Assembly: GCA_036245805.1 (NCBI GenBank)
Contig: BTRK01000002.1
Coordinates: forward strand, 42,514,661 to 42,578,660
Length of the DNA: 64,000 bases
Reading direction: 5' to 3'
Source: Pristionchus mayeri
Lineage: Eukaryota > Nematoda > Chromadorea > Rhabditida > Neodiplogasteridae
Under the pieces are notes generated by a model. The model did not search any database, was not told the DNA's origin, and saw only the letters and a program-made list of their open reading frames with translations. The position numbers and the translations under genes were made by a program. Of the stretch, positions 1 to 12,900 are shown piece by piece. How positions within the stretch are numbered: the first letter of the stretch is position 1; every line of letters begins with the position of its first letter.

Positions 1-304
1 AATCTTGACATGAGTTTTTAGAAATTTATTATTTACAGTGAAACGGGGGGGGGGCGGACAAAACGTAAACGGATCACAGTTCGCTGGGAATTCGACGTAG
101 GAACTTGGGAGTTGTTGCATTGTTACCAGTATGTGCTCCACTATACCACGCTGTTGAGATCCTCTTACCACGCGATCGTGAATTTCACTCCATATCCATG
201 TATAGGGTTCATGGTCCAAAATTGAGAATTTCAGTGGAAAACCATGGTTAGATAAACACAAAATCACTGTAAATAATAAATTTCTAAAAACTCATGTCAA
301 GATT
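1..304. repeat. MITE-like element with 39-bp terminal inverted repeats
   Basis: Bases 1-39 are the exact reverse complement of bases 266-304. The body carries a G run followed by GCGGACAAAACG and a stretch around 'acttgggagttgttgcattg'. The same body recurs at 59733-60266 (two inverted copies) and, in degraded form, at 9063-9190. It is probably a non-autonomous transposable element. No coding potential is visible. The window starts exactly at the inverted repeat, so the element could extend further left. Confidence 0.75.
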
Positions 305-1149
305 ATAAAAATACAATTCAGAATCACGTCAATAAACTCAGTTGTGACATTGAATTGGAGCTGGTCTTCCTCTCATCTTGTGGCTTGCTCAGGTTACAAT
401 GACACCAGATTATTGTGACTGCCATATGCCGTAGCGATCCGTCATATCTCTCATCTTTGAAGGGATGAATAAAATAGAGCAATGGGGATTAATCATTTTT
501 AGAGCTGGCGTTACGGTACGGGCATCTTTACCGGCAGAAAGGAGTACGACAGAGCCTATCCATATGCCATCAGCATTGGAACTTTCGTGCAAACTTTACT
601 GATTGTGCTGTACATATTCCTAAAGGACAGATGGTTTTTATCTCACCTTTGAATGTTTTGGAAAGATACATATAATTTAGGGAATAACATTGGGTTTCGG
701 CACAGCAGCCGTAGCCAGTTTGCATCAGCAAATGTTGATGGTAAGTCGAATGTAGTGAGGGCTACAGGTCTTCCACTCCCAAGGGTCACATCTGTTTGTC
801 ATTTAGTCGTGTAATTTGCATACTCGTTTCCGTACTTTCCGATCTAACTTCTCCCATCGTTCAGGCGGTGGTTCCTACTCGTTCGCGTGCTTCCTCATTG
901 GCTCTAGCACGCCTGATCGCAAGCCTCGTCAGTTCCCCTTCAGCACACATCGTCGGAATGGTTCGAAATTCCTTGCAAGTCCATTTGTTTACAGGAAATG
1001 TCCAGTTAGTCGTTGCGGCGCATTGTAAGAGTTATAAATGTCGGAAAGCCAAAACACACATCTGATCAGATAGTAGAAATAAGTGCTTGTATCCGTGAAA
1101 ATGGCAAAATGTTTCACATAATAATAAAAACTGCAGATTTCCGACGCAA
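305..1149. other. Non-coding stretch, no supported gene
   Basis: Short open frames exist on both strands (for example 796-1065 +), but they lack recognisable domains, convincing splice sites or compositional support. I see nothing else here. Confidence 0.5.
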
Positions 1150-1341
1150 TTCGAGGGGCACTAGGTCGGATGAGAACCCACCGGATGATAACCAAAAAAA
1201 TTACCCTTGTCCAGCATGTTCACAGTAGATTCCCAAAGTGTCAAAAATGCTTCTGTGAAAGTCTACAGAAGGGTTCATTTTTTGGTTCTCATCCAGTGGG
1301 TTCTCATCCGATGGTTCTCATCCGGTGTAGTGCCATTCGAG
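1150..1341. repeat. Palindromic MITE, enlarged copy (CACTAGGTCGGATGAGAAC family)
   Basis: The left end (tcgaggggcactaggtcgga) is mirrored by the right end (tccggtgtagtgccattcga). The same outer motif bounds shorter foldbacks at 11424-11506, 45836-45921 and 57298-57389. This copy differs in having a longer unrelated centre and several partly repeated 'ggttctcatcc' units near the right end, so it looks rearranged or carries an insertion. Confidence 0.7.
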
Positions 1342-2238
1342 GTGAATCAACACTAGCATACGATAGATTTCGTGAGTACCAATGGGTGAGCGATTCCGCA
1401 TATTTTGACACTAGCTATTTTTGAGTATGTGTTGTAATAAAGTGATAGTGATTGATGAAATTCCCGCTAACATTCTCACACCCTCTCTCTTACTGTGAGC
1501 CCGGCCGTACCCCCAATAGGTCCCTTTTATCCAACCTTTCAAGTCGCTTGAGATTTATCAATCTTTCAGGGCCTGCTGTTCTCGGTTTCTTCCTTGTTCT
1601 GATCAGTCATTTGCAACGTAGTGCTCATTAAGTTCTATCCTCGAGACTGTGCGAGATCACAAGAAGAAGACCGTCTGGAAATTGTCCCAACCCCACAATA
1701 ATGCATTTTCCTAAAGAAATGGAAATATGTGTTCAACTGTAAACTACTTCTTGTAAACATGAGATACATTTACTGAAATGTCAACCCGTTAAAAATCAAG
1801 TTTGAGAATGAATCAAGACATTACGATAACTTTTTAATTACTACTCGGTTAGCCTTATCATACATCACGATGAGAGGTGAAGCAGATTTCTCTGTTGAAA
1901 TATTATTGTTTTGGAATATTATTGGAATACAATTACAGGAACTCAGTTACTCGTGATTTTACGCGCAGTGGAAACAATATCCCTGAAGCGATATATATTT
2001 GTCACTTTTCCTCCGGGAAGTTCATCACAAAACACCACCACTGAAGATTTCATAAGTTAATGATACATCTCTGTACATTAATCAATTCTCATGAGATTCT
2101 TCAAATTATGCGTGGTCGTTGCTTCACTATTATGAAATAACAACTGTTTCCTCCTACTACGAATACACACATCACTATTTTCCTCAACTGCTACTACAAT
2201 TGTAACTATTGCATTTGTTTGCATAATACGGTAATGCA
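1342..2238. other. Non-coding stretch, no supported gene
   Basis: This interval is AT-rich with no convincing exon, RNA gene or repeat that I can identify. Confidence 0.4.
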
Positions 2239-2297
2239 ATGTTATACCCACTTCTTATCGACTTTTATCGCAAGCTAACTATTTCAGTATCTTCAAT

Positions 2298-4830
2298 GAT
2301 CGACCCTCTGCCTTACGAGCTCAAATTCATCCTTGACTTAGTCAAGTTTCCAACTACAATACTTTCAATCCTTCTGAATTTGGTTGCACTCTACGTCCTT
2401 GCTCGGCATTTGAATTTCGCGTCGCTATTGTACAGGATTCTCCTAGCTGCACTCACGGCTAGTTCAACCATGAATTTTGAAATTCTGTCGTCATAGTCGA
2501 GATGACCAACGAGTTCACGAACTGAGCCCACTATCGTCATCTGGAATTAATGAAATGTTATAGCAACAATCTCTCATAAAGAACCGTTACCGCGCAAAAC
2601 CGTTTTTTTTTCTCAAAAAATACCTATTTGCAGGTGTCCATTTCACTAACTGACTTATGAGACTATCTGAGAGGATTGACATACATCCGTACAACGAAAA
2701 ATAGATTTCCAACTTGAATACCTGCCTGGGGTAAACTTTTCACGTAGATTACGAAAATCGACCTTAGAGAGCCGTATCTCTGACCACTCATTCTCTGTGG
2801 TACGCCGAAGTGGGAGGTCGGTTTTTGAAACTTTTGAACGGCTCATCCAAACTCATTTATAGTTATTCTGAACGAACTCGACGAGATAAGCATTTTTCCT
2901 GTTGGGAGTGAAGGGCTACCTCATCTGTGAAAAAAGTTACAGTCATTTGAATTCTCAAAATTGTCACCCTGAAAAATTTTTCAAAAAAGGGGGAAAATAA
3001 ACAATTTAATTAGATTCCTCATGCAAAAGTACCCCAGTGTACCAAATTTGAAAGAAAAACTCATCATGGCATCCAGTCAAATGGTCGACCAAATACCTCG
3101 GACTTGAACGATTTTGAACGAAAAAATCGATTTTTTGAAGAAATCTTTTTTAGATTGACGTATAGTGAACTGAGATGTAAAAATTCGGATTCTACGAGTG
3201 AAAACACGCCAGAATATCTTTTTCTCGTAAAATTCTGAGATATCAAGTTTTTCGACCTCAAGTTTTCCAATTGTGGGGAATTTAGGGGAATTTTTATCAT
3301 TTTCGAGGTTCAAAATCGTTCAAGTCCGAGGTATTTGGTCGACCATTTGACTGGATGCCATGACGAGTTTTTCTTTCAAATTTGGTACACTGGTGTACTT
3401 TTGCATGAGGAATCTAATTAAATTGTTTATTTTCCCCCCTTTTTTGAAAAATTTTTCAGGGTGACAATTTTGAGAATTCAAATGACTGTAACTTTTTTCA
3501 CGGATGAGGTAGCCCTTCACTCCCAACAGGAAAAATGCTTATCTCGTCGAGTTCGTTCAGAATAACTATAAATGAGTTTGGATGAGCCGTTCAAAAGTTT
3601 CAAAAACCGACCGCCCACTTCGGCGTACCACAGAGAATGAGGGGTCAGAGATACGGCTCTCTAAGGTCAATTTTCGTGATCTACGTGAAAAGTTGACTCT
3701 AAGCAGCCATTTAAATTGGAAATCTATTTTTCGCTGTACGGGTCACGGGCGAAATTGCTCGATTCTCTCAGATAGTCTCTCTTATATCTACAACTTTTGG
3801 CGGATCCAATAGGAATGCATCCACTTCCATGCTATGGAATTGGAGGATAGCTTAATGCTCGCAGAGCTTCAACTGTTATGGTGAGCAATTTCCTGCACAA
3901 ATTTCAATTACAATACTGTTTAGGAAGTATGGGCCTCCTCTGTTGCTGTGTCGCTTTTTCCCTACGTACTATGCGCAACGTACCGGAATCAAGTATGTTC
4001 GCTCAATCGAACGAATTGTGATATTCTCTGTCACATCAACTCAATCTCCCGCCTGTCAACCGGATTTCAATATGGAAAATAACCGCATTTTTCACGCCAA
4101 TATTATTCATCTGTTTCGCACAGCGACTACTTCTAGCGGTATTATTTTTTGACATTTGTGAATTTACACCAATTTCAGCTGTGCTCTGAGTCTTCAGAAG
4201 CGATACTCAGCGACTACATTGGTGTAAGAGCTTAAAATTTATAATGTGCTACTAATTTTCCATATTCAGCTCCTATCTGCTGATTGGCCAGCCAATATCA
4301 GGAATCGTACATCATGCTTGAGCAGGAATACTATAGCTTACGTTATCTATGGCGAGATCGCCTTTGGCCATTTCAGCTTCTGGGCTGCGATGGGCGCTGT
4401 GAGTGGATTATGAGCTTTGGTTAATGATTAAAATTACACTTTACATAAATAATTTGTATTTGATATCCGTTCAGATTTGCTGGCATACCTTGAACACCCT
4501 CAGCAAGATAGAGATAATGAGTGAAAAATCAAGAGGATACCATAAGCGACTCATGAGAGCTCTCATAATTCAGGTAATGGTTAAAAAACAATGAGGGCTC
4601 ACTCTATTAATTTCTCTATCGACTAGTGGGAAGTGAGAGAGCTCGGAAAATGAAGTGACCATCAGCTTTTGTCGGCTATGAAGCCATCATGAACGTCAAA
4701 TGATCAATGATGAATACTTTGCAAATTTAGATTCTTATTCCCAGCCTAACACTCGACATTCCCTCTTGCGGAATGATATTACAGTATGTTCTCGACTTCC
4801 ATTCCCCCGGTATGCTTGCAATCAACTGCT
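2298..4830 (+). pseudogene. Decayed serpentine chemoreceptor gene (srh-like)
   Basis: An open stretch beginning with Met at 2298 encodes MIDPLPYELKFILDL and then a hydrophobic segment that looks like transmembrane helix 1. After a foldback insertion (2657-3781), further pieces follow on the same strand. These are PIGMHPLPCYGIGG near 3808-3850, then a stop codon; a helix-rich stretch after 3924; SYLLIGQPISGIVHHA near 4270-4320, then a stop; and EIMSEKSRGYHKRLMRALIIQ-like sequence at about 4510-4572. IPSLTLDIPSCGMIL follows at about 4740-4784. The 'MSxKxxxxHKRLMRALIIQ ... IPxLxLxIP' run resembles the segment before and within helix 6 of nematode Str/Srh-type seven-transmembrane receptors. In-frame stops and the insertion indicate a pseudogene. 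The exact family is uncertain. Confidence 0.5.
2657..3781. repeat. Foldback element, family A (arms about 560 bp)
   Basis: The left arm from 'gagactatctgagag' (2659) is mirrored by 'ctctcagatagtctc' ending at 3779, with the centre near 3219. The two arms encode near-identical short reading frames in opposite orientation, which is a by-product of the palindrome. A second member of the family lies at 36684-37565 inside an intron of flippase copy 2, sharing the terminal 15-mer with one mismatch and interior blocks such as 'agccgtatctct'. It splits the chemoreceptor pseudogene. Confidence 0.85.
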
Positions 4831-5695
4831 GAAAACTATCAATTATATTTGAGAATTCATCCCACTGATGTTTATGACTATGAATTGCGAATTCGGTATG
4901 TGTAATTCTCAGCACTGATTTTCTTCGGAAGCTACTAGAGGTTGGAATTTTCAACTTGGAATTTGCCGAAAAATATCAAAAATGTGCCTTTTAGAGGATG
5001 AAAAAGTATTCAATCCATCCAAATATGACAAGTAAAGTATCTTCGAGTCAACACACAACCGCTTTCTAAAATACTGAACAATAATGTCCTATTTTTGCAT
5101 TTGTATTTTCATGAAAACCGCCGCATGTTACATAATATTTGCTTTCATTTGATAAGTTACCGACATAAAATAAATCGTTTTCCAGATCACTAAATCACTG
5201 TGTATTCCCTCATTTACCAGAATCTTCATGGCCCTGGAATAGTCGAATCACTTACAAATACACACAATCGATTACAACACTCATCAAAATACAATGGATA
5301 CTACATATCTGTATTTCTGAGCTAATACACACTATTGTCATGAAAACTTATCTTTGTTTCCAGCATCTACTCCGATCATTCACTTTTAATTTTGGTAGAC
5401 AAAATATACCATATTTTAGAACAAATATCGTGCACTCCTCCTTAGATGGAACCAGGGATAAGTTCCTCAATGTGCAGGCTGACCTCTGTAGAAAGAGTTT
5501 ACTGAACAAGACATCATTTTCATCTCCGAAAAGAACTTACTTGTTTATGTTGAAAGTTTGGTGCTGATATGTGTTTATCGCAATTGTAACGGCTCTATGG
5601 AAAGTACAAATTCAAAGAACAATATCTCCTCCTCCGCTATGTGGCTTTCCACATAAAATCTCAACAAATACATTTTTACATGCTGTAAGGAGATC
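4831..5695. other. Non-coding stretch, no supported gene
   Basis: No recognisable exon is visible. If the minus-strand cysteine-rich gene once extended beyond the mariner its remaining exons should lie here, but I could not find a continuation of its repeat pattern. Confidence 0.4.
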
Positions 5696-5697
5696 TA

Positions 5698-6932
5698 TTG
5701 GGGTGTCCGGAAAGTTCGTATAATGCTTCGGAAAAAAGTCAGTTCGCGATCAAATGCAGTGATTGCGCAATCTGTTTGTCAACAATGTATTGCATCATTC
5801 TGACGTTGAGTAGTGAGAGGATTTAATCAGTCTCCTAGTTGCTACATTGATTCTTGTGATGGACTCCCATCTCTACCTCCGAGCAGTTTTACTTCATTAC
5901 TACCGTCTTGGCCGATCCGTGAAGGAGGCCCACTCTGCCCTGGCCCAGTCGGAAGGAGCTGACGCCCCCTCCATACCCTTCTGCTATAAGTGGTTCAAGA
6001 AAGGGGAGTTTGGTCTCGATGATCAGCCCCGCTCTGGACGCCCTCCCTCCCTCGATCAGCCTCTCGTTCTCCGCACACTGAAGCGCAAGCCCATGGCCAG
6101 TGTGCGTGAGTTGAAGAAGGATACTGGTACTCCCAGATCAACAATGTCCGATATCCTCCATCGATCTGGGAAGAAGCCGAAACTCCCACAAGTGATTCCC
6201 CATGACCTCTCCCCCGAACAGCTGAAAAATCGTGTTCAAGTGTGTCGGGAATTACTCCATCGTAGATCCAATCTTCGATGAGTCAATTTCATCATCGCTA
6301 CAGATGAGAAGTGGATCACGTACGATAACCCTGTGAGGAGACTGCAATGGGTGGATGCAGATGAGAAGCCCACGCCCGTCCCGAAGAAGGAAGAGCACGG
6401 AAAGAAGGAACTCCTCTGCTTCTTCTTCTCAGTGCTCGGTCCCATCTACTGGGAGATCCTCGCCCCTGGCACCAGCATCAATGCCGACCTCTTCTCTGAA
6501 CAACTGCAAGATGTCGCGATCAGAGTCCCTCCCTGACTCCTGAACCAGGGCAAAATTCTTCTTCTGATGGACAATGATCGCCCACATCGAGCGAAGATGA
6601 CCCAGAAGAAAATGGACGAGCTGAAGATCGATAGGATTCCCCATCCACTGTATTCCCCGGATCTCTCCCCATGCGACTACCACTGCTTCCGCTCTCTCTC
6701 TCTGACTTCTGCAAAGGAAAGAAGTTCAAGAATCGAGATGAAGTTGTGAGGGCTTTCGTGAACTGGGCGGTCTCGAAGAAACCCGCATTCTGGAAGAGAG
6801 GAATCGAGACCCTGCCCAATCGCTGGAGGGGGGTAGTGAGAAAGAAGGGGGCATACATTGGTCACTGAGAATTGTAAAGCATTGAATAAAAAATAAAAAC
6901 AAAAAATTATACGAACTTTCCGGACACCCCAA
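5698..6932 (+). mobile_element. Mariner element 1 (1235 bp), decayed
   Basis: The ends are perfect inverted repeats of about 27 bp starting ttggggtgtccggaaagttc. They are flanked by TA at 5696-5697 and 6933-6934, the target-site duplication expected of Tc1/mariner elements. The interior encodes a mariner transposase with stops and a frameshift. It is inserted directly at the end of the last readable exon of the minus-strand cysteine-rich gene. Confidence 0.95.
5859..6868 (+). pseudogene. Mariner transposase, inactivated
   Basis: From the Met at 5859 the frame shows the helix-turn-helix region (WFKKGEFGLDDQPRSGRPP) and then the three catalytic acidic positions of the mariner D,D34D triad: ATDEKW, LLMDNDRPHRA and YSPDLSPCD, with exactly 34 residues between the last two aspartates. 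TGA stops interrupt the frame at 6279-6281 and 6534-6536. A frameshift in a CT-repeat near 6690-6705 moves the C-terminal part (KKFKNRDEVVRAFVNW ... GVVRKKGAYIGH) into another frame. The catalytic aspartates survive, but no full-length protein can be made. Confidence 0.93.
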
Positions 6933-9900
6933 TATATATCCGAATGCTCATTTCGTTCGCGCTTCTCAGTGTCTTCAATGATTGAATCAACTGCATTATG
7001 TGACCCAGTGGGCAGAATTTCTCGGACCCTTGGAAGATTTTTGCCGATCCACTAACTCCATTCACTAGGTAGTAGGCCGGGCAATACGCTGTAAATTAGA
7101 TATTTAAACGAAAGGGAACAATGAACATGGGAGTGCCATCGGATATTTGTAATCAATCGCACAACACTGAGCAATGCAACATCAAGAAGTGCTCACGGTC
7201 AGCCGGTCCACCATCTCCAGCCACACAGCTCATCTGATAATACCATTTATAATGAAAGTAACATCAACATCAATGTAATGCATATAAACGTTGTGAAACT
7301 CACAAATGGGGGCTTTTCCAGCCCGCTTTGCGACCATATCCATCTGAAAAACGCCTTTGTTGATAATTGTTTACAACATAACGAACTTTCCAGTGGATGG
7401 GACACAAGTATACGACGAACCACTACCAAAGGCGAACATTGCTGATCCCGCAGACTCTTTCTGAAAAAAGGACAAGATCCGCTAATAAGGGAAAACAAAT
7501 TCGTTACGAGAAGTTCCTACCGCAAGTATTTTCTGCGAACCTTCCGGGAATTCAATTCGGACCAAATCTGGAAAATTATGAATTGTTTCGAATATTTCAT
7601 ATATCCGAATTTGAAATTGACCTGTTCTTGGCTCGAGCACAAACGGCATAGTCCTCAACCAAGGAGAGGGGTACGGTCCGAGGACTTCTAACGGCCAACG
7701 ACATGCTAAATTTAAACCGGAATTGTATATTGTTTTTATATTGGCACTATTACATCATCACTACGCAATATTCCGATTTGTGCCTCTAGCTCGCTTAAAA
7801 TTCATTTCTCAGAGCCCGGATCATAACCATTGGATCCAACTTGGCGAGTACTTTCAAAATTTGGTACTGCTTCATCATTATGCAATATGATGCAATAATA
7901 GTTTCTTTGGCCATAATTTAATTCAACCTTATCGACCAGAAGTCGGACCTTGACCATTAGACTCCCCAGAGTGAGCTCTTTCAAAATTTGTTATTACATC
8001 ATCCTTATGTAATACGACGTGATTTTCATTTTTCACCGATATCTCGCTTCAATGTCATCGCCCAGACCCCGGACCCTGACCATTCTAACTCCCGTGGCAG
8101 GGACTTTTAATTTTTGACTTTACTATGTAATTTGACGCAATTCTCGCTAAAAACCCGCGATTCATTTTCCTAGGTAAACCGCCTTCAGTTGCGAACAACT
8201 TCGGATATATCGCTGCTCTGAGGCCTCACGAGAATTTTACAACGTTTTAAGCCAGCTCTCATCGGTCGCGGACAACGGTTTACTTTCATAAAATGAAACT
8301 GGACGAAATCGTCTGAATTTCCCAGCAATATTTTCGCGAAAATGCTTCCAATCTTGCACCTATAACCGCAGCGTGAGCGTTGTGAAAGAGACCGAGAGCA
8401 ATTCGAAAAACTTGCAAATGGGGCGTAGAGAGTGGAGCGAGCGAATCCCCGTCAGCAAATTTTTCGGATCGCCTGAGGCCTTTTACATCGTTTTAAGCAT
8501 GCTCTCACCAGTCGCGGATTGCATTTATCCTTATGACACAACCCCGCTAACCACGTAGCGACCGAATGTAGCTAGTTTTTGTCCACTCATTACCCAACAC
8601 GATCTCGATCGGCTGGTCGAGAGAGTATGCGAAATGAAGAAACGATGACCCGAGTTTCAAATTATAATAATTACAAAAATTTGAGTAACGATTTTCAAAA
8701 CCGAAGAGTATAATGTTACAATTTTGATTATGCTTACCTGGGGTACAATCAAAATGGAGCTCGGATACCTCGTAGACATCGCCATTTTCGGCCTCCATAG
8801 TGAGAGTGCCTGGATTGCCTAGAATCATATGGAGATTTTTCAAGCATTATTCGAAATACATTGCATTTTGTTGATGGTAGTTTTTGATAATATACCTGTG
8901 CATGTCATTGTTTTAATTAGTGTTCCATCCTCCAATTGTACCACTTCACCATGAGGGCAGAATCTCTCATAGCCTTGGAAGATCTCGACCGATCTGTTTC
9001 TACTATCCAACGTCCAGTAGTTCGCAACACAATGCGCTGTAAACCATTCTGATAAAGATTTTTTTTTTGGGGGGGGGGGCAAAAGCGCAACGACCAAAAC
9101 GCAACGGAACGCCCGTTCCCTGGGGAGTTGATTTTTCAAGTTGGGAGTTGTGTTCTTGAAACCAGTATGTGATCCCCTACATGTACATGTATACATCTAT
9201 TTTTCAGGCGCACTTGAGTTTCAGGCTACTTACATTACAATAAACTATAGTATGTGTAGGTTTGTGGTAACTCCTTAAGGCCATTCGGAAGGTCCCCTGG
9301 TATATACAGTACGTGCTAATCGCCTTGGCCATGTGCGTGCGCGGCGCTGCGCGGCGGAGCGCGGCTTGCGCGGATTGATTTTGCGGGAAGAATATTATTT
9401 TTCACGATTGGAGACTATTATTTTCAAATTCTCCATAACATTTCGCATCAGAAAGACAAAAACTGGGATTACGGTAGGTTGAAGAATTGCAAAATTCAAA
9501 ATACTGATTTCTTTTTATTAAAATATGAATGAATAGTCCTTCCGATGCGAAATGCTACGGAGAATTCGAAAATAATGGGTTCAAATCGTGAAAAACAATT
9601 TTCTTCCCGCAAAATGAATCCGCGCAATGCTCCGCCGCGCAGCGCCGCGCACGCACATGGCCAAGGCTATTAGCACGTACTGTAATGTACGATACTCACG
9701 GTCAACTGATCCCTCGCTAGCTGCCACGCAGCTCATCTTGAAAATTTCAATATGTTTAAAGAATTATTGAGAATCAATATACAATCACCATTGGAGGTGC
9801 TTCAAATCCGCTCCTGCTGTCAATCCACCTGCAAAAATGATGTCTCTAAGTGTAAATATTACTTTTTGTGGGAAATGATCGAGGCTATTTTTCCATAGAA

Positions 9901-12900
9901 TTGGTAACAAATTATGTTCTCACATCAGTTTTTTTTGGTATAACTTATTTTCCAGTTGATGGTATGCATTTGAAATCGCCTTTTCCAAATGCATGCATTT
10001 GCGATAGCGTCGACTCTTGCTGAAAAACTATTTGAACGAATCAACCATTATCAAAATATATATCGCACTTGTCGATCCTGTGTGTCCATTTGCGTTCGGT
10101 TTGACTGTATCGTGAACTACTTTTCGAAATATATACACCCACCGCAATTATTTTGGTTGAACCGGCCGGGCAGACAATAAAGACGACGTCTGAAACCGGT
10201 GATATTTTTCCGACTCGACAATGCGCCCACCTCCATTTGTTTTAATCTCAAAGGCACCCGTTTTCGCCCAAGGCGATGGATATGGGCCGGGCACTTCGGC
10301 AGGTAAAGAGCATTCTAGAATGTATTCAGATTCAGCGTCATCCACGATAGGCAGTATTTTCCCATCATACTCAATTTGCACATGTTGTGTATGCTTAGAA
10401 TATATTATAGAAATGTACAAAATAAGTTTTCATTTAAAACTCACTCAGTGCACATTCCACAGTGGGTCCAGAAATATTGTAGGCTGGACCGTTCTTAGTT
10501 TCGATTGTGAAGGACTTGTTCTCTGCAATAATCGTATTGATGTTTTTTTAATGAAGAGATTATCGACGGTATAATGGTTTTTCATTGTTTTCTGACTCTT
10601 TGTTCCGATACTCGCATAATTGGTCCAAATGGCGCATCTCGGACGATGATATTTGTAGGTATGAATCGCACCTAGATTGCGATTACCTGATTTAACAAAT
10701 AACACACCTGTGCATGTCATGCTCTTGATTTCCGTTCCATTTTCGAACTGCATGAAGTGACCCGGCTGGCAAAATTGCTCGTACCCTTGGAAGACATCCT
10801 GCCACTTGGAAACCCCGCTGCTTTGCTGGTAGTTAACCGCACAGTAAGCTATAAATTAACGATAAGTATATGTTAATAATATTTGTAGGCAATGCTCACG
10901 GGCAATGGATCCACCATTAGCAGTCAAACAACTCATCTGCAAAGGTGGAAATATTTTTTTTAAGCAACATAAATATACAATACTTACAAAATGCGGTGCT
11001 ACATATCCGCTCGTGGCAATGGTCCATCTGAGAAGCGTGTTTGATCATTGAAACTATTTACTATTCGCACTTTCCTGTGGATTCCATACATTGAAACTCA
11101 ACTCCGCTCCCAAAGGCGTAGAATTTGGAATCCGCGGATTCTTGCTGGAACGTGGCACATTGCATCAGACAGCCCATATGCATTCAACCACTCGTACAAT
11201 TAAATAAATTTGTACATACCGCAAATATTTTCAACGAAGCATCTGTACATGTAAGTAACACGTTGTCTGAAATATGCGAAGTTATGCTGGATGGACATAT
11301 CCGACTTACTTCCATTTCTGATCAATTTAAAATAAGTGCCGGTCCTCGACCACGGAGAGGGATATGGGCCTGGCACTTCCTGGGGCATCGAACATCCAAT
11401 AGCCTCGGGCGCTGAAATTACGCTATGTCGGATGTGAACTATGACGTAATTCCGCCTTTGATTCCGTATCAAAGGCGGCATTATGTCATAGGTCTCATCC
11501 GGCCTAAAATTTCTAATTGAAGTTCACTCAATATGCAATAAATAACGTATTATGTAACAGTAACTAAAATGGTTGAATTAAAAGATGACTAGTGCTCATT
11601 CAAGAACCACTCACCTATCTTAACACATCGAACTTTCGCACAATTCGATACTCGGGAACTTTTGTCTCTTATCCAACGAAGATTTATACATGTAAGCTCT
11701 TCGATGAGCTGAATTGGACCTCTTTCATTCGGTTTTTTTAGAAAAAAATACTTTAGCAAGTTAAATATTTTGTTAAAAATATTTAAAAAACAACAAATAC
11801 CTCTTCTTTTCCTTCCACTTCCACTGAGAGGTCAAATCCTTCAGGGCAAGCGTACGATATCGAACCAGAAGAGTTAGTTTTCAGAAACGCTTCTCTGAAA
11901 TATAACGAATAATTTTGAAATTATGAATGCAGTCACTAATGAAGGAAAGAAAATGAGATGATTGCATAGTAAGGGATGTTAAAATATGAATCCCTAGAAT
12001 GGAGCCCTGATGATAAAATGCGCTGTTGTATATCTTCGTTTAACGCAGTACAGTTACATTGTTAGACTCGATGTATTGGCACAGTAAATGTTTGTGAAAA
12101 ATTTATGATACTATTCACGTACCTGCACACTTCGTCCTGCTTGCAGATACGACTAAATGTGAGGGTAGCGCACTCTTAATCATGAAATGATTGTCACGCT
12201 TTTTTTTTAAATTTCGTTTCGGGAAATCGACAATTGTTCGATCGATTCAAATTCTTAGCATTATTCAAAAACAAAATGTCGAAACTAACCGTTGAAACAA
12301 GCTGCACGCAATTCAGTTCCTATCAACTCATTAGCATCGGTGAACCAATGAGTTCCGTTGCACGATGAAGATTGTATAGTTTCGAGTTGACCATTGTGCT
12401 GCATCTGTAAAGTATACGTGTGATTTTTCCGTATAATATTAACATCAATATATCAAAACAATACCATCATTCGCCCTTCATCACACGAGACGGTATTCGA
12501 CTTCCAGGAAGGTACGTGGCCGTTTTTAGATGCCTAAACATGACTATGGCCTTGAATTCCAGTTTTGTCAGTTCTTGCATTTGAGCCTTAACTGAAATGT
12601 ATTGCTCACTTTGTTTTCCGGTTCCATGTCCAAGTCCTGATTGAGCATGCATCGGACTAAACATTATACATTACACAAAAATACAAAAAATAATATAATT
12701 ATTTCGCTGAATTCATACGTTGAACAACGCAGCTCGCCCTCATAATCCCTGCTGGGCACCCGTCCTGCTTGAACGAAATGGCAGCAGGAAATTGCATAGC
12801 TCTCGTGTTCTCCTTAACATGAATCTCGTGCAATTACGACTTACTATGTCGTACCGTGATCAAAATCGCCGAAGGCTCAGAACATACGAAACCTGAAAGC

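Noticed and set aside
2655..3812. Two near-identical short proteins on opposite strands
   Set aside because: They are mirror images produced by the arms of the foldback element, not genes.
10445..10753. Continuous 102-codon minus-strand frame in the cysteine-rich gene
   Set aside because: Only its ends are coding; comparison with the other repeat blocks shows the middle is an intron (10707-10523).
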